DNA of 64,000 nt. Source: 39-52-133 sp035531075. GTDB lineage: Bacteria > Pseudomonadota > Gammaproteobacteria > Burkholderiales > Gallionellaceae. Below the pieces are notes generated by a model. That model did not search any database. It was not told where the DNA came from and worked only from the letters and a program-made list of their open reading frames with translations. Made by a program: the position numbers and the translations under genes. Where the stretch lies: assembly GCA_035531075.1 (NCBI GenBank), contig DATKTO010000026.1, positions 209,407 to 273,406 of the forward strand, in the 5' to 3' direction. Of this stretch, positions 36,854 to 44,939 are shown piece by piece (position 1 is the stretch's first letter; each line of letters begins with the position of its first letter).

Positions 36854-36879
36854 TTAGACTGATGACAGCGTCAGTCTAA
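36854..36879. repeat. 9-bp inverted repeat near tRNA-Cys
   Basis: TTAGACTGA and TCAGTCTAA with an 8-base loop, about 110 bases beyond the tRNA-Cys 3' end on its transcript side. It may end or protect the tRNA transcript, but no T tract follows on the minus strand. Confidence 0.65.
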
Positions 36880-36990
36880 TTTAAATGATGGAACAAGAAA
36901 TAAAACGGGAATGCGAGCAGAAGAATCTCAAAACACTGGAGAAGTGCATCAATAAATTTGACAGCTTAACGCCATTTATTGATAAGAAGA

Positions 36991-37064
36991 TGGAGGCGCG
37001 ACCCAGAGTCGAACTGGGCTAACCGGATTTGCAATCCGGGGCATAACCGATTTGCTATCGCGCC
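36991..37064 (-). tRNA. tRNA-Cys (GCA)
   Basis: 74 bases with encoded CCA (TGG at 36991-36993 on the plus strand). Acceptor GGCGCGA/TCGCGCC, anticodon loop ATTGCAAAT with GCA, T loop GTTCGACTC. It follows tRNA-Gly in the same transcript. Confidence 0.97.
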
Positions 37065-37096
37065 ATTAAGGCACAAGCCTGTAGTACAAAAGATTA

Positions 37097-37119
37097 TGGG
37101 AAAGCAAAAAGCTTTCCCA
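37097..37119 (-). other. Perfect hairpin in the tRNA-Gly/tRNA-Cys spacer
   Basis: TGGGAAAGC and GCTTTCCCA enclose five A (five T on the transcribed strand). A 9-bp stem between two tRNAs of one transcript probably guides processing. Lack of a following T run speaks against termination. Confidence 0.6.
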
Positions 37120-37126
37120 ACAAATA

Positions 37127-37202
37127 TGGAGCGGGAAAAGAGGCTCGAACTCTCGACCTATACCTTGGCAAGGTATCGCTCTACCAACTGAGCTATTCCC
37201 GC
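37127..37202 (-). tRNA. tRNA-Gly (GCC)
   Basis: 76 bases with encoded CCA. Acceptor GCGGGAA/TTCCCGC, D arm TAGCTCAGTTGGTAGAGC, anticodon loop CTTGCCAAG with GCC, T loop GTTCGAGCC. The first tRNA of the leftward pair. Confidence 0.97.
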
Positions 37203-37218
37203 AAAAAACGAAGTCCGC

Positions 37219-37246
37219 ATTATAGAGATATTAAGAAGCATGTCAA
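37219..37246 (-). promoter_or_regulatory. Sigma-70 promoter for the tRNA-Gly/tRNA-Cys pair
   Basis: On the minus strand TTGACA (37246-37241), a 16-base spacer and TATAAT (37224-37219), both perfect, end 16 bases before the tRNA. The clearest promoter in the window. Confidence 0.92.
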
Positions 37247-37294
37247 ATAAAATGCACTATAAATTCAAAAAACAGGCAATATTAAAGAACTATG

Positions 37295-37453
37295 CATACT
37301 GCTGCGCGCCCCCCACTAGCCACTGCATGCGACGCAAACTGGGGGCGCAAGTGACCTGGCCTGTGCAGTATGAGCGGGCTAAGCCTGCGTAAGGCAGGAG
37401 TAGACGGCTAAGGGTATAATCTTTTCGTTTTGGCGGCGCGATGCGCTTTTTTT
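37295..37453 (+). promoter_or_regulatory. Highly structured leader before the ABC transporter (possible riboswitch or attenuator)
   Basis: An outer stem CATACTGC (37295-37302)/GCAGTATG (37365-37372) encloses an 8-bp GC-rich hairpin GCGCCCCC (37306-37313)/GGGGGCGC (37341-37348). A further hairpin CCTGC(GTAAG)GCAGG follows at 37384-37398. Then comes a short terminator-like hairpin GCGC(GAT)GCGC at 37436-37446 with seven T (37447-37453), ending 22 bases before the transporter ATG. It does not match the guanidine-I, TPP or cobalamin consensus as I remember them. A TATAAT hexamer at 37415 complicates the picture: transcription might instead start inside it. Confidence 0.45.
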
Positions 37454-37475
37454 GAAGTTCTTCAAGGGGGTTCAC

Positions 37476-38447
37476 ATGAAATTTTCAAAATTATTTCTGC
37501 TTGCATGCACTTCTTTATTCGCGCTCGGCGCGCAGGCCGCGCCGGATGTGGTCAGGCTCGGCAACCTCAAGTTCGCCCATTACGGAGCCGTTTCCTACAT
37601 GAAGGAGATCGCGCCAAAATATAACCTGCAGATCGAAGAACGCGTGTTTGCCAAGGGTCTCGACATCCTGCCTGCAACCATCTCCGGCGAGATCGATATC
37701 GCGGCGAGTGCGCTTGATGCAGCCGTTGCTGGTCGCTCAAGCGGCGTGCCAATCTACGTAGTGGCGGGCTTTGCTAAAGGTGGCGCGCGTATCGTCGCCC
37801 GCCCCGACCTGAACATCAAGTCGGTGGCCGACCTAAAGGGCAAGAAGGTGGGCGTGGCGCGTGGCGGTGCGCAAGAACTACTGCTGGCGGCCGAGCTGGC
37901 CAAGTATAACCTGACCTGGTCCGATCAACCAGGCAAGGACGTGCAGATATACTTCATGCCGTTCGCCGACCTGAACCAGGCGCTGATGCAGAAAAATATC
38001 GATGCCATGTGCCAGTCCGAGCCTCAGTCGTCCCAGGCGATCAATAAGGGCTACGGCGTCGAAGTGCTGAAGCCCTATGACACCGCACTGGGCGAGCCGG
38101 TGCGTGCGCTGGTGATGACCGAGAAGATGTACAACGAGAAACGCGATGTCGCAGAACGCGTGCTCAAGCTGTTCGTGGACGCGACTCGGACGTTCCAGGA
38201 CAACCCAAAACTGGCGGAAAAATACGTGCGCGAGCAGATGTTCAAGAATCAGCTCAGCAGCCAGGACTATCAAGATTCTATGAGCAATGCCTCCTTCACC
38301 TATGACGTCAGCCTCGAGCACGTGCAGATTACCACCGACCTGATGAAAAAGTTTGGCGTTGGTAAATTGGCCAATTCGCCGCTGGCGAAGGACTGGGTGC
38401 GGCTTGACCTGCTCGACAAAGCAAAGAGAGAGCTGAAGGTTAAATAA
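37476..38447 (+). CDS. ABC transporter substrate-binding protein, NitT/TauT/SsuA type
   Basis: 323 residues with a Sec signal peptide (KFSKLFLLACTSLFALGAQAAPD, cleavage near 22) and the type II periplasmic-binding fold of the NMT1/SsuA group: VRLGNLKFAHYGAVSYMKE, GEIDIAASALDAAVAGRSSG, KSVADLKGKKVGVARGGAQE. AAGGGGG lies 6 bases upstream of the ATG. Family substrates include sulfonates, taurine, nitrate, cyanate and pyrimidine precursors; none is indicated here. No sulfonatase, nitrate reductase or thiamin gene is nearby, so the ligand is open. Confidence 0.88.
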   Translation: MKFSKLFLLACTSLFALGAQAAPDVVRLGNLKFAHYGAVSYMKEIAPKYNLQIEERVFAKGLDILPATISGEIDIAASALDAAVAGRSSGVPIYVVAGFAKGGARIVARPDLNIKSVADLKGKKVGVARGGAQELLLAAELAKYNLTWSDQPGKDVQIYFMPFADLNQALMQKNIDAMCQSEPQSSQAINKGYGVEVLKPYDTALGEPVRALVMTEKMYNEKRDVAERVLKLFVDATRTFQDNPKLAEKYVREQMFKNQLSSQDYQDSMSNASFTYDVSLEHVQITTDLMKKFGVGKLANSPLAKDWVRLDLLDKAKRELKVK

Positions 38448-38451
38448 GGTT

Positions 38452-39294
38452 ATGCAGGCAAAAATGAAAAACTCCTGGGTAAAAATAGTCGAAAACTTGC
38501 AAGGCTTCCTGGTGCCGATCACGCTGCTGGCACTGTGGCAGTGGCTGTCGATGCACGCAATCGTCAATCCACAAATTCTGCCAGCACCCACTACGGTGCT
38601 GGTCAAATGGTGGGAGTACCTGATGCCGACAGAAGCTTTCGATCCCGCAAAATCGGGCTATCTGACATGGATTTTTTCAGGTGAGTTAATCCATGATGCC
38701 TACGCCAGCCTATACCGCGTGGTGGTGGGGTTTCTGGTAGGCGCTGTGCTGGCGCTGCCGCTGGGCCTGATGATGGGCGCGAACGATCGCATCTACAAGC
38801 TGTTCAATCCGCTGATCCAGGTGCTGCGGCCAATTCCGCCTATCGCTTTCATCCCGCTGTCTATCCTTTGGTTTGGTCTAGGCAACCCACCGGCGATTTT
38901 CCTGATTGTCATCGGCGCATTTTTTCCGATCCTGATGAATACCATCGCCGGCGTGCGCCAGGTTGATGGCATCTACATCCGTGCCGCGCGCAGCCTCGGT
39001 GTGAGCCAGACCACCATGTTCCTGCGCGTGATACTGCCGGCTGCTACCCCATACATCCTGACCGGAGCCCGCATCGGCGTTGGCACCGCGTTTATCGTGG
39101 TGATCGTGGCGGAAATGATCGCGGTCAATAACGGCCTCGGCTACCGCATTCTGGAAGCGCGCGAGTTCTTCTGGTCCGACAAGATCATCGCCGGCATGTT
39201 CAGCATCGGCCTGCTAGGGCTGGCAATCGACAGCGGCATGAACCGCCTCAATAATTATCTGCTCAAGTGGCACCGCGGCATCGAAAGTAACTAA
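38452..39294 (+). CDS. ABC transporter permease, NitT/TauT/SsuC type
   Basis: 280 residues with about six membrane helices and the BPD_transp_1 domain (about 85-270). The EAA-like loop reads AARSLGVSQTTMFLRVILPAATPYI. An alternative ATG at 38464 would shorten it by four residues. It begins 4 bases after the substrate-binding gene, in the same operon. A homodimer would form the channel. An N-terminal extension with PTEAFDPAKSGYLTWIF between helices one and two is longer than in SsuC. Confidence 0.92.
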   Translation: MQAKMKNSWVKIVENLQGFLVPITLLALWQWLSMHAIVNPQILPAPTTVLVKWWEYLMPTEAFDPAKSGYLTWIFSGELIHDAYASLYRVVVGFLVGAVLALPLGLMMGANDRIYKLFNPLIQVLRPIPPIAFIPLSILWFGLGNPPAIFLIVIGAFFPILMNTIAGVRQVDGIYIRAARSLGVSQTTMFLRVILPAATPYILTGARIGVGTAFIVVIVAEMIAVNNGLGYRILEAREFFWSDKIIAGMFSIGLLGLAIDSGMNRLNNYLLKWHRGIESN

Positions 39295-39296
39295 CC

Positions 39297-40091
39297 ATGC
39301 AATCCCATATCCAGATCAGCACGGTAAACAAGATATTCAGCACCGGCGGCCGCAAGGTGGTGGCGCTGGACAACATTAACCTCGACGTGCAGTGCGGCGA
39401 ATTCATCTGCTTGCTCGGGCCTTCCGGCTGCGGCAAGTCCACCCTGCTCAACGCTGTGGCCGGCTTCTCGTCGCCCACCACTGGCAGCATACTCGTCGAT
39501 GGCAAACAGGTGCAATCACCCGGGCCGGATCGCGGCATGGTGTTTCAGGAATATGCACTGTTCCCGTGGATGACCGTGGAAAAAAATATCGCCTTCGGCC
39601 TCGAAATCAAAAAGATGCCCAAGGCGCTGATTATTGAAAAAGTGGGGGCACTGCTTGAAATGCTCAAGTTACAGGACTTCCGCGACCGTTACCCGAAAGA
39701 TCTGTCCGGCGGCATGCGCCAGCGTGTAGCAATTGCCCGCGTGCTGGCGCTGGATTCCCCAATCATGCTGATGGACGAGCCGTTCGGTGCGCTCGACTCC
39801 CTCACCCGGCGCAATCTGCAGGACGAACTGCTGCGCATCTGGATGGAATTAAAGAAGACCATCATCTTCGTCACCCACAGCATCGAGGAATCCATCTACC
39901 TTGCCGACCGCATTGTCGTGATGACCTATCGCCCCGGCACGATCAAGAAGGATATCAGCGTCACCATGCCTCACCCGCGCGACCCCAGTTCGGCCGAGTT
40001 CAATGATCTCAAGAAAGAACTGTCGCTGCTGGTGATGGAAGAACAAAGCCGGCACAACCGGGAAGAAAGCAAGGCGCCCACCGCCGACTGA
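39297..40091 (+). CDS. ABC transporter ATPase, NitT/TauT/SsuB type
   Basis: 264 residues. Walker A LLGPSGCGKSTLLN, Q-loop VFQEYALFPWMTV, signature LSGGMRQRVAIARVLA, Walker B MLMDEPFGALD and the H-loop FVTHSIEESIYLAD are complete. It powers the importer from the cytosolic side. It starts 2 bases after the permease stop. No accessory C-terminal domain. Confidence 0.95.
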   Translation: MQSHIQISTVNKIFSTGGRKVVALDNINLDVQCGEFICLLGPSGCGKSTLLNAVAGFSSPTTGSILVDGKQVQSPGPDRGMVFQEYALFPWMTVEKNIAFGLEIKKMPKALIIEKVGALLEMLKLQDFRDRYPKDLSGGMRQRVAIARVLALDSPIMLMDEPFGALDSLTRRNLQDELLRIWMELKKTIIFVTHSIEESIYLADRIVVMTYRPGTIKKDISVTMPHPRDPSSAEFNDLKKELSLLVMEEQSRHNREESKAPTAD

Positions 40092-40342
40092 GCCTTTGCA
40101 GACGTTCCTGCAATACACCCACATCCACTCCTGCCGTTCTGCCTGGCCTTGCCAATGTCAGACCATACGACATGAAGCATACTTTTGGCAGACGCCTCCG
40201 GGCAGCAGGTACACCCTGAAACACGAAGGTGCTGCTTGAGCACAAGAATGGTGCATCACATTGCACTACTCTGCGCCCAAGCTAAGTGAACTCCTGGACG
40301 CATCTAACCGTGTGTGCGGGGGACAACGCGCAATGACTTTTC
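40092..40342. other. Intergenic DNA between transporter and element, nothing recognised
   Basis: No open frame of credible composition and no hairpin of note. Chromosomal sequence that originally followed the tRNA-Arg terminator. Confidence 0.4.
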
Positions 40343-40382
40343 TGAAAAGAAAAATCGCCTAACAAATTAATGTTAAGCGATT
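40343..40382 (-). terminator. Original tRNA-Arg terminator, separated from its gene
   Basis: On the minus strand AATCGC (40382-40377) pairs with GCGATT (40358-40353), with inner AAC/GTT pairs, followed by a T-rich TTTTTCTTTTC. It lies just beyond the displaced tRNA 3' end at 40400-40444, about 23.5 kb from the rest of the tRNA. Confidence 0.75.
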
Positions 40383-40399
40383 GATTTACTACCCGAATA

Positions 40400-40444
40400 T
40401 GGTGCGCCCGGAGCGATTCGAACGCCCTACCCCTTGGTTCGTAG
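40400..40444. repeat. attL: displaced 3' end of tRNA-Arg
   Basis: 45 bases identical to 63872-63916 except for one base (T at 40428, G in the right copy). It lacks the 5' part of the tRNA and so is not a functional gene. Confidence 0.92.
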
Positions 40445-40598
40445 AAAGTTAAATATAACTTCCCCCCTAAACCACTACCGGACAGATTAGGACATTGCCG
40501 GATAGTAAATATTCAATCAAATCTTGTTGTTATCTCTTGTTATTAGCGCTATAGTTCGTCCAGTACGGTGCGGTTAGATTCAATAACAGCCGCCTTAC

Positions 40599-40621
40599 GG
40601 TGTACCCATCAGTGTACCCAT
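40599..40621 (+). promoter_or_regulatory. Integrase arm-site pair, left end
   Basis: GGTGTACCCAT at 40599 and AGTGTACCCAT at 40611, two 11-base repeats 12 bases apart, directly upstream of and touching the integrase start. The same doublet with the same spacing recurs at 63794. That suggests integrase binding and self-repression of int. Confidence 0.65.
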
Positions 40622-40631
40622 GGAGAATGCG

Positions 40632-42053
40632 ATGACACGATATCCGAAAGCTGGAAAAGGCAACAAGTGGACAATCAAAGAACTGGCTTCAGCAAAGCCA
40701 GATTGGAAAGGCGACACACTCAGCGACACCGATGGTCTTTCTGGTGACGTTCGTGTTGCCAGCAACGAGAATGTCTCGATTGCATTTCGATACGGCTTTA
40801 AATGGCAAGGCAAAAAGGCTTGGCATTATTGCGGCACATATCCGTCCAGGGACATGGCGGCAATTCGTGAGGAGCGCGACAAGGCGCGTGACTTGGTCAA
40901 AGCGGGCATTGATCCACGCGCTAACAAGGTCGCGTCCAAAATCAAAGCACAGGCCGGTGTTGATGCAACCATCAAAGCCGACGAGCAAAAGCGTTCGGAA
41001 GCCCTCACCTTCAACAATCTCTACACCGTATGGATTAAAGATGGCGTTAATCGCAGCGATGGCAACAAATATATAACCCAGTCCATGGGGAAGCATGCCA
41101 TTCCTGTACTGGGCAATATCGAGTTACGGCATTTAACCGAGAATCATTTGCGGGATGTTTATCGGGCAATCATTGCCGCAGGAAAAACGGCAACGGCGGT
41201 GGAACTATCAAAAGACATCGGGCAGATGTTGCGCTGGGCGGAAAAACGCAAACCTTGGCGCGCGCTCCTTATCGACGGTAATCCAGCCGAGCTAGTGGAC
41301 ATCAAACAAATCGTCCCCAAAGACTATACCAAAGAGCGCAAGCGGCAATTGAATATTGAAGAAATCATCAAGCTCAAAACAATTTTCAATACAGCAGATC
41401 AGGATTACTCAGAAGCAACAAACAAAAATTTTGCTGAGCGCCCACTTAAAAAGGAAGCACAGGTCGCCCTGTGGCTATGCCTTGGGACTATTTGCCGCAT
41501 TGGTGAATTACTGAAAACCGAATGGAAACATATCAACCTTGAGCAACGTACCTGGTTTATTCCAGCGGCCAACACCAAGGGCGAGCAAGGCAGGAAATCC
41601 GAGCAGCTTGTTTACCTATCAGACTTCACGCTTGCCCAATTCAAACAACTGCACACCCTCACGGGCGATTGCGATTGGGCTTTTCCTGCACGCGATAAAA
41701 AAGGGCACGTTTGCGAAAAAACAGTGAGCAAACAGGTCGGAGACCGGCAGGTGAAATTTAAGAGCCGCACCTGCAAACTGAAAAACAGAGTTGAAAATAA
41801 CAATCTTGTTGTAGGTGATGAAGAATGGACACCCCACGACCTGCGCAGAACCGGCGCAACCATGATGCAGAAATTAAAAATCAGCCGCGAGGTGGTCAAC
41901 CTTTGCCAAAACCATGTGATCGGCAGCAAAGTTGACCGGGTATATTTGCTCGATGACTACGCAGACGAAAAGCGCGAAGCATGGAATAAATTAGGCGATA
42001 GATTGGAAGCGATTCTCAGCACATCCAATGTGGTCAGCTTGAAAAGCGCATAG
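40632..42053 (+). CDS. Tyrosine-type site-specific integrase
   Basis: 473 residues from the ATG at 40632, with GGAG 6 bases upstream; the ATG at 40620 lies inside the arm-site repeat and is less likely. The catalytic domain (about 230-450) has the Arg in GTICRIGELLKTEW, the HxxR box HDLRRTGATM, a later His in LCQNHVI and the nucleophile Tyr in DRVYLLDDY. The N-terminal region resembles P4/DUF4102-type arm-binding domains only loosely (WHYCGTYPSRDMAAIREERDKARDLVKAGIDP is the typical linker). It catalyses insertion into and excision from tRNA-Arg. Confidence 0.93.
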   Translation: MTRYPKAGKGNKWTIKELASAKPDWKGDTLSDTDGLSGDVRVASNENVSIAFRYGFKWQGKKAWHYCGTYPSRDMAAIREERDKARDLVKAGIDPRANKVASKIKAQAGVDATIKADEQKRSEALTFNNLYTVWIKDGVNRSDGNKYITQSMGKHAIPVLGNIELRHLTENHLRDVYRAIIAAGKTATAVELSKDIGQMLRWAEKRKPWRALLIDGNPAELVDIKQIVPKDYTKERKRQLNIEEIIKLKTIFNTADQDYSEATNKNFAERPLKKEAQVALWLCLGTICRIGELLKTEWKHINLEQRTWFIPAANTKGEQGRKSEQLVYLSDFTLAQFKQLHTLTGDCDWAFPARDKKGHVCEKTVSKQVGDRQVKFKSRTCKLKNRVENNNLVVGDEEWTPHDLRRTGATMMQKLKISREVVNLCQNHVIGSKVDRVYLLDDYADEKREAWNKLGDRLEAILSTSNVVSLKSA

Positions 42054-42310
42054 CATCTGGCATCGGCACGACTGCCCCAACCTCAAATATTGGATATAGC
42101 AAGGTTAAAACATAGTGGACAAATACAGGCTTGATAATATTTTTCTGTAGCAGCGGAGTTAGCTATCTTGTATTAAGTAATATTATATCAATAAAATCAA
42201 CATATTATAATATACGCCCTTAAATATTATCTTTAAAGAGGCCAAAGGTTATGTTGACCAACCTTGTTTGATGAAGTCGAAATAAATGCGCAGCTCACCC
42301 AACGTCGTGT
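42054..42310. other. AT-rich spacer after the integrase
   Basis: Very AT-rich (many TATTATA-like runs around 42170-42230), with a small AAGGTT/AACCTT hairpin at 42245-42265. No gene. Its composition is unlike its neighbours. Confidence 0.4.
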
Positions 42311-43183
42311 TTATGTCGGGTTTCCCTTTCTCAACGCTCCCAATAACATCCTCCCTTTTTCAGTCAGCCGATATTTTTGCAGGCGACTATTGGGTTTGTC
42401 TGGAATGGTGCGTTCCAGCAATTCATCCTCCAGCAGTTTATCCAGATAGTTACGCTGAAAAGTCTCACGATGCCGGATACCCGCCACCTCCTGAATTTCT
42501 GCGCTCTTCAAATCTTTAGTTGAGCACGCTTCCACAACTCGCATCACCCACGGATCAACTTGTCCGGTGACTTGTCCGGTGACTTGTCCGGTGATTTCAC
42601 CTGCGACAATTTCCCTCGCCTTACGCCAGATCGTCGTCACAAACCCATCCGACACCGTGAACCTTGGCTCCGGCAATCCAACTTCACGGCAGCGGCGAAT
42701 CATGTCGCCCGTGCCCGTCCCCATGCGCTCGATGTACTTGGTGAGGTAAAGCGGCTCCGCCAACTGCGGATTGAACGGCACGGAGCCATGGGGATGGCGC
42801 AACTTTTCCAGCGTCAGCGAGGGCGGCAAACCACCGGGGTTCCACACCTCCAGCCGGTCGGCGAACAACATCACCTGCACGCTGCCATTGCTTGTGTAAT
42901 CGCGATGCGCCACGGCATTGACGATAGCCTCAGCCACCACCTCGCGGGGAATTTCGTATGCCACCGGCACGGCTGCACCGCCTTCGCGCGTGCCTACCCA
43001 AAGATTGATTTTGGACATCACAAAATCCACCGCCTGATCCACCAGATCGAACACCGTGCCCTTGTAAACTTGATACGACGGAATTGGCTTGGCCACCTCT
43101 AGCCCGTGGAAGTGAGCGCAACTTGCCGCTGCCCAATGTGGGGCAACGATTATCCTGCTAAAAAACCAAAGCGGCTTGATGAT
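42311..43183 (-). pseudogene. 5'-truncated ATPase/winged-helix regulator (AlbA/RecG-like family)
   Basis: The frame is open from just after a stop at 43184. It contains CAHFHGLEVAKPIPSYQVYKG, then the HATPase_c_4 region (REVVAEAIVNAVAHRDYTSNGSVQVMLF, ERMGTGTGDMIRRC) and a C-terminal winged helix (ETFQRNYLDKLLEDELLERT). In this family an N-terminal AlbA_2/Schlafen-like DNA-binding domain of about 200 residues precedes this part; it is missing, and the reverse-transcriptase gene begins 11 bases further on. A GTG at 43096 could still give a 261-residue product. I read it as broken by insertion of the neighbouring module. Confidence 0.7.
42559..42594. repeat. Three perfect 12-bp tandem repeats
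   Basis: CTTGTCCGGTGA three times, in frame, encoding the Gly-Gln-Val-Thr linker repeat before the winged helix of the truncated regulator. Such linkers are common in this family and vary in copy number. Confidence 0.95.
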
Positions 43184-43193
43184 TTACTTCTCA

Positions 43194-44939
43194 TCAAGGC
43201 GAAAGGGATTGCTGTAATTGTTCGACCGCATCAATCGCAAAATCCTCGTCTTCGTCAAATACACTTTCCAACATTTCCGGATGACGAGGAGCACTAGCGT
43301 TTCCATGCAAGCAGGCAATTTCACGGATGAATGCATTGTTTGAGGTCATTAACTTTCCGTCTGAACCAGACTCAGCAAATTTCAACAATTCCGATTCGGC
43401 AGTCTTATTGTCTCCCCGCGCCTCTACCTCGACGCCATTAAGCCTGAAGACAGCCAATGCTTGCTCTTCAGCCTCAGTCAAGTTGACGACACTCATTTTT
43501 GCAGACTTGCCGCTTGCTCTCATGGGTTGTGCTGCTGCTTGAGCGGCATTGGTTCCTAGCCCTAAAATTTGATCAATATTTCCTGATGCCGTAGAGAGCA
43601 TGACCAATGACTGCAAATGAAGCTCAGGCACTGTACTTGCCATCGCAGCAATGGATGTCAATACGTCTTCATTAGCCAAGTAGCTTAAACGCCCGGCACG
43701 ATAGCGAAGCTTTGGAAGCCTCCGCTTCCGCTCATATGCCGAGACCTTGCCAAATCCATCCAGAAGTTCATTGAACTCCGATTCATATGAGGTGCGCAGC
43801 CATCTGGCCTGCTGAAGTAAACTATCGATGGATACTTTGCTTACCTTACGTCTGAACCATTTTGACGAGACCCAACGCTGAACATTTTCAAGATAAGTGC
43901 GCTCAAAGATCGCAGAGGAATAATCCGGAACTGGAATCCTGAACCCCTCGCTTCGAAACGCTTGATGTAATCGCTGATGCTCCTCGGGGTTGGCCAGCAG
44001 AAATCTTTTTAGATCGCCTATCAGTGTTATCCACGAAACCTTACGTCGGCTTTGCTGATAATCATTTCGTCCACCGATCCATTCTTTAGTTGGTAATTCC
44101 AAACTCTTGGGTGACCAATCTTCATGAATGAGTAAATCAAGATCACTAAGACGAGCACGAATGATCTTCATTGAGGCTTCAACAGCCTGCTTCGAGCCAA
44201 CCAAGGTGATGTCGTCCACATATCTGAAGTACCGGACCGGAAGACTACCCGCCAGATCTTCATCCAGTTGGCGCAGTACTAGATTGCCGATCAAGTGACT
44301 GAACATTGGCCCTGTCAGAATGCTTGGCACCGCACCAGTTTCCATCTTGCCGTGATCATCAATCAGCTTTTCACCCAACTCACGCCAGCGTGTACCAAGG
44401 CCAGCCACATCAGCACGATCTTTCCATACCGTCCGCGCGAGCTCAGGACTTATTGAAGGATAGAACCGTTTGATATCAATGTAACGGACGATTCCGTCCG
44501 GGTAATCATCGCAAGCCTTGGCAATTGCGTCGTGTCTCCCGCGCAGACCTGCACTATAGTGAGGGAAAATCCCCGACCTATCGTCACCATGATTTAATGG
44601 GTAACTGAAAACATTTGGCGAATTTGAAAACGCCTGAGGGTGTTTCGCACATTCAGCCAATAGTGCCGCCTCTGCCAGAGCTTCGTTGGCGCACGGCAGA
44701 AACATAGCGCGATGATCGACTTTCTCTCGCCCTGACAAATCCTTAAAGTGATGAGCGTGAAAGTACGGAAGGTCGGTACGAGTCAGGACGAGGCTGGTAG
44801 CAACTTGCCGTGCCCACAGATCAGTGCGAGCCGCGTCGTTATGCAAATAGTACCGAAGTGCCAGATAAGTCAGCACATCGCGGCGGCGGTACTGATTCAC
44901 CGCTCTCACCGCAAGTATTCCTGGACGAGCACGCTTCAT
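43194..44939 (-). CDS. Reverse transcriptase of Abi/unknown-group type
   Basis: 581 residues. The RT core spans about 145-290: motif A RYIDIKRFYPSIS (first catalytic Asp), the GPMFSHLIGNLVLRQLD helix that replaces the GxPQG motif of retroviral and intron enzymes and is characteristic of Abi/UG RTs, and the catalytic box YFRYVDDITLVG (YVDD). The N-terminal 140 residues include LPYFHAHHFKDLSGREKVDHRA. The C-terminal 290 residues are helical and lack maturase, thumb-X or endonuclease motifs, so this is not a group II intron protein. It overlaps the methyltransferase-like gene by 4 bases (ATGA). I infer phage defence from family, location and coupling. Confidence 0.85.
   Translation of the reverse strand: MKRARPGILAVRAVNQYRRRDVLTYLALRYYLHNDAARTDLWARQVATSLVLTRTDLPYFHAHHFKDLSGREKVDHRAMFLPCANEALAEAALLAECAKHPQAFSNSPNVFSYPLNHGDDRSGIFPHYSAGLRGRHDAIAKACDDYPDGIVRYIDIKRFYPSISPELARTVWKDRADVAGLGTRWRELGEKLIDDHGKMETGAVPSILTGPMFSHLIGNLVLRQLDEDLAGSLPVRYFRYVDDITLVGSKQAVEASMKIIRARLSDLDLLIHEDWSPKSLELPTKEWIGGRNDYQQSRRKVSWITLIGDLKRFLLANPEEHQRLHQAFRSEGFRIPVPDYSSAIFERTYLENVQRWVSSKWFRRKVSKVSIDSLLQQARWLRTSYESEFNELLDGFGKVSAYERKRRLPKLRYRAGRLSYLANEDVLTSIAAMASTVPELHLQSLVMLSTASGNIDQILGLGTNAAQAAAQPMRASGKSAKMSVVNLTEAEEQALAVFRLNGVEVEARGDNKTAESELLKFAESGSDGKLMTSNNAFIREIACLHGNASAPRHPEMLESVFDEDEDFAIDAVEQLQQSLSP

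Larger units (their letters stand above)
36332..36990. other. Long intergenic region with inverted repeats, no credible gene
   Basis: Lies between sdhC and tRNA-Cys, both leftward. It must carry the sdh promoter. Three perfect inverted repeats stand out and are listed separately. A short reading frame at 36885-37021 runs into tRNA-Cys and is not supported. Confidence 0.6.

Noticed and set aside
36885..37021. Short frame starting Met-Met-Glu-Gln before tRNA-Cys
   Set aside because: It runs into the tRNA on the opposite strand and has no ribosome-binding site.
37306..37348. Integron attC site
   Set aside because: The GTTRRRY/RYYYAAC core sites are absent and no integron integrase is near.
37295..37453. 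Known riboswitch (guanidine-I, TPP or cobalamin)
   Set aside because: The diagnostic conserved boxes of these classes are not found; only general structure is supported.
42559..42594. CRISPR-like array
   Set aside because: Three contiguous 12-mers without spacers, encoding a protein linker.
43194..44939. Group II intron or retron
   Set aside because: No maturase X or HNH domain and no intron RNA ends; the motif following the catalytic core and the coupled partner do not fit a retron, and no msr/msd-like inverted repeats were found.
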